From Nitrincola sp. (GTDB lineage Bacteria > Pseudomonadota > Gammaproteobacteria > Pseudomonadales > Balneatricaceae), in contig JAJOJN010000033.1 of assembly GCA_021208565.1 (NCBI GenBank), positions 1-32,914 of the forward strand: a stretch of DNA of 32,914 nucleotides, in the 5' to 3' direction. This document shows positions 31,264-32,914 of the stretch, piece by piece (within the stretch, counting starts at the first letter, position 1; the number at the start of each line of letters is the position of its first letter). Position numbers and translations under genes: made by a program. The notes beneath the pieces are model-generated. The model was not told the DNA's origin, did no database searches, and worked only from the letters and a program-made list of their open reading frames with translations.

Positions 31264-32914
31264 TTGAGGATTTGCCTTGCGAGTTTAAAACACATTATTG
31301 CCATATTACTCTTGGCTGTCGCTTATTCCTGCGCAGGTTTTCTGGTTGCGGGAGCTGGTTTGCATGACCAGATAGTGCCGTTATGGATACCTACGGGGAT
31401 TGGTTTAGCGGCCGTGATCCGTTTTGGTTCGCCAATCTTACCTGGGGTGTTTTTAGGAAACTTGCTTTTCAACCTCCTGTTGCCCTTTAGTTTTCATCAC
31501 CTGCTAACGGTCAACATGGTTTTATCTAGCATGATGATAGCGACTGGTGCTTCTCTTCATGCTGCGTTATCGAGTTTTTTGATTCACCGTTTTCAAGCCA
31601 ATCCTCTAAGCCCACAAAATGTTAAAGGCTTACTCAAGTTTATTCTGTTTGCTGGATTTCTGACCTGTATCATCAGTGCCACCATTGGCACTGCGGCGAT
31701 TTATCTCTTTACTGACAATCAGGGGACCGCTGGGTTTTTGAAAGATTGGCTCAGTTGGTGGATGGGAGATACCTTTGGGGCCATTTTAGTCACGCCACTC
31801 CTGTTAGCTGTTTTTGAGCTCTTTGATAAACAGCGACCCAAGCGCCAGGTGAGATTAATTGCTCAGTTAGCCATGGTTATTTTGGTTGTATTGGTCATCA
31901 ACCAGTTATTTATGAATCATCTCTCGCAACAACTGAAACGAAGTTTCGAGCAAGACGTCAGACTCTTGGATGCGCAATTACAAGCCATTATTCAGCAAAA
32001 CTTGGCCGATTTAAGTCACTTAGGTCAGGCATTTTCAGGTCCTATCGAAGCCAACCCTGTTGAGTTCAGAGCAATGGTGTTGGACATACAAGCGCGAAAC
32101 CCCTCGGTGTTGGCTTACTCTTGGGATCCTATAGTGCTGCCAGAATACCTTGATGCGTTTGAGGAGAGAACACGGTATCTGCTTAATGATCCCAATTATA
32201 GTGTCTATGGTGACTCCCTATATCCTGATGATCCCCTTGTCCCTGTTCAGTTTGTGGAGCCTGTTGAATTTAACAGAGCGGCACTTGGTTTCAACTTATT
32301 ATCAATAGAAGATAGACGCCGTTGGGTGATTGAAGCGCAAGAGCAGGGTAAACCCATTGCGACACAAATATTGAATCTCACCCAAGCACCAGACGAGCCG
32401 GGTATGCTGATTCTTCAACCCGTTTATAAGCTTCTAGATCAACAAAATCCGCTAATGGGCAATAAACAACTGACTGGGTTTATGGTGGGTGTGTTTACGA
32501 TTGATCGTATGTTTTCCTCAGCCCTAGAATTGGCGGGCATTGAAAACATTGTTTTTGAGTTGTTTGAACAGGGAAGTGCAACCCCTTTCTTTAGTAACTA
32601 TATGGGAAGTCTTGGACAAAATACGCTTTTTGATCAGTTTGAAATTGGTATTGCTCAACAAGTTTGGCAGGTTAGTGCGACAGCGGGTTCAACTTATTTT
32701 TCAATGAATCAAGCCAGCAATGCACAATTGATGCAAACCCTATTGGTACTGGTAGGTTGTATGGGCAGTCTGTTGGTATTAAGCATGCATGATCGTGAGC
32801 GACTGCTAACAAACCTTGTACAGCAACAAACACATACCCTTGCTCACCAAGCCAGACATGATCCCTTAACAGGTCTCCCAATCGCTACATGATTGGTTAA
32901 CGGTATCTATCGCA
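31264..32914 (+). CDS. MASE1-CHASE-GGDEF membrane diguanylate cyclase, cut by the window edge, frameshifted
   Basis: The N-terminus is a multi-helix MASE1 sensor (about 1-205, including VPLWIPTGIGLAAVIRFG and WWMGDTFGAILVTPLL). A periplasmic CHASE domain follows (about 215-465, including YSWDPIV and GVFTIDRMF), then a last membrane helix (about 480-500). The GGDEF domain begins with HQARHDPLTGLP just before the window ends. The frame stops at 32892 because a base is missing near 32880 (LPNRY expected); a second shift follows within 20 bases. The rest lies beyond the window. No ATG is in frame; the TTG at 31264 is a tentative start. It follows the EAL-HDOD gene by 32 bases. Confidence 0.82.

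Overview
The window looks like chromosomal DNA from a free-living gammaproteobacterium of moderate GC content. The basis is the set of families present: KDO-8-phosphate synthase (so a Gram-negative LPS), LuxS, YaaA, RadD, DUF2789, DUF2788, a LemA/GIDE pair, and many c-di-GMP and phosphorelay proteins. I cannot name a genus from the sequence alone. I see no rRNA, tRNA, CRISPR array, insertion sequence or phage gene.

A property of the sequence itself dominates the reading. At least 25 single- or double-base indels break reading frames, mostly in short homopolymer runs. In each case the protein continues in an adjacent frame with its conserved motifs intact. I therefore annotate the rejoined genes and give the break position for each. 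This pattern fits uncorrected sequencing or assembly errors much better than real gene decay. Once the genes are rejoined, no stretch longer than about 300 bases lacks a gene.

Layout: (1) 1-5209 is mostly housekeeping: a secreted M16 peptidase (minus, cut by the window edge), a Tim44-like protein (plus), a DUF2789-yaaA pair (minus), then trpS and a Sel1-repeat protein (plus). (2) 5206-9556, minus strand, reads kdsA, then a membrane pseudokinase apparently fused to a formylglycine-generating-enzyme-like domain, then an exported DUF4139 protein. (3) 9644-11408, minus, reads a small DUF2788 membrane protein (doubly frameshifted), LemA, then a GIDE-domain membrane protein. (4) 11539-15696, minus, holds a di-haem cytochrome c peroxidase-like protein translationally coupled to a DAHL-PAS-PAS-PAS-GGDEF-EAL membrane protein. 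(5) 15874-18827 holds radD (minus), a GNAT acetyltransferase (plus) and luxS (minus).

(6) 19006-32914, plus strand, is a tight run of eight signalling genes that overlap or are 15-32 bases apart: HPt-REC-REC-GGDEF; HPt-pseudoREC; a membrane hybrid kinase with a periplasmic CxxCH haem site; REC-PAS-degenerate GGDEF-EAL; a FIST protein; a GAF-like hybrid kinase REC-REC-HPt; a degenerate EAL-HDOD protein; and a MASE1-CHASE-GGDEF protein cut by the window edge. The FIST protein next to a hybrid kinase and an EAL response regulator resembles the NosP nitric-oxide sensing modules known from Pseudomonas, Vibrio and Legionella. Here it sits in a larger operon with a second kinase carrying a c-type haem motif. 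The likely overall job is to turn redox or gas signals into c-di-GMP levels through a branched phosphorelay. That integrated role is an inference.
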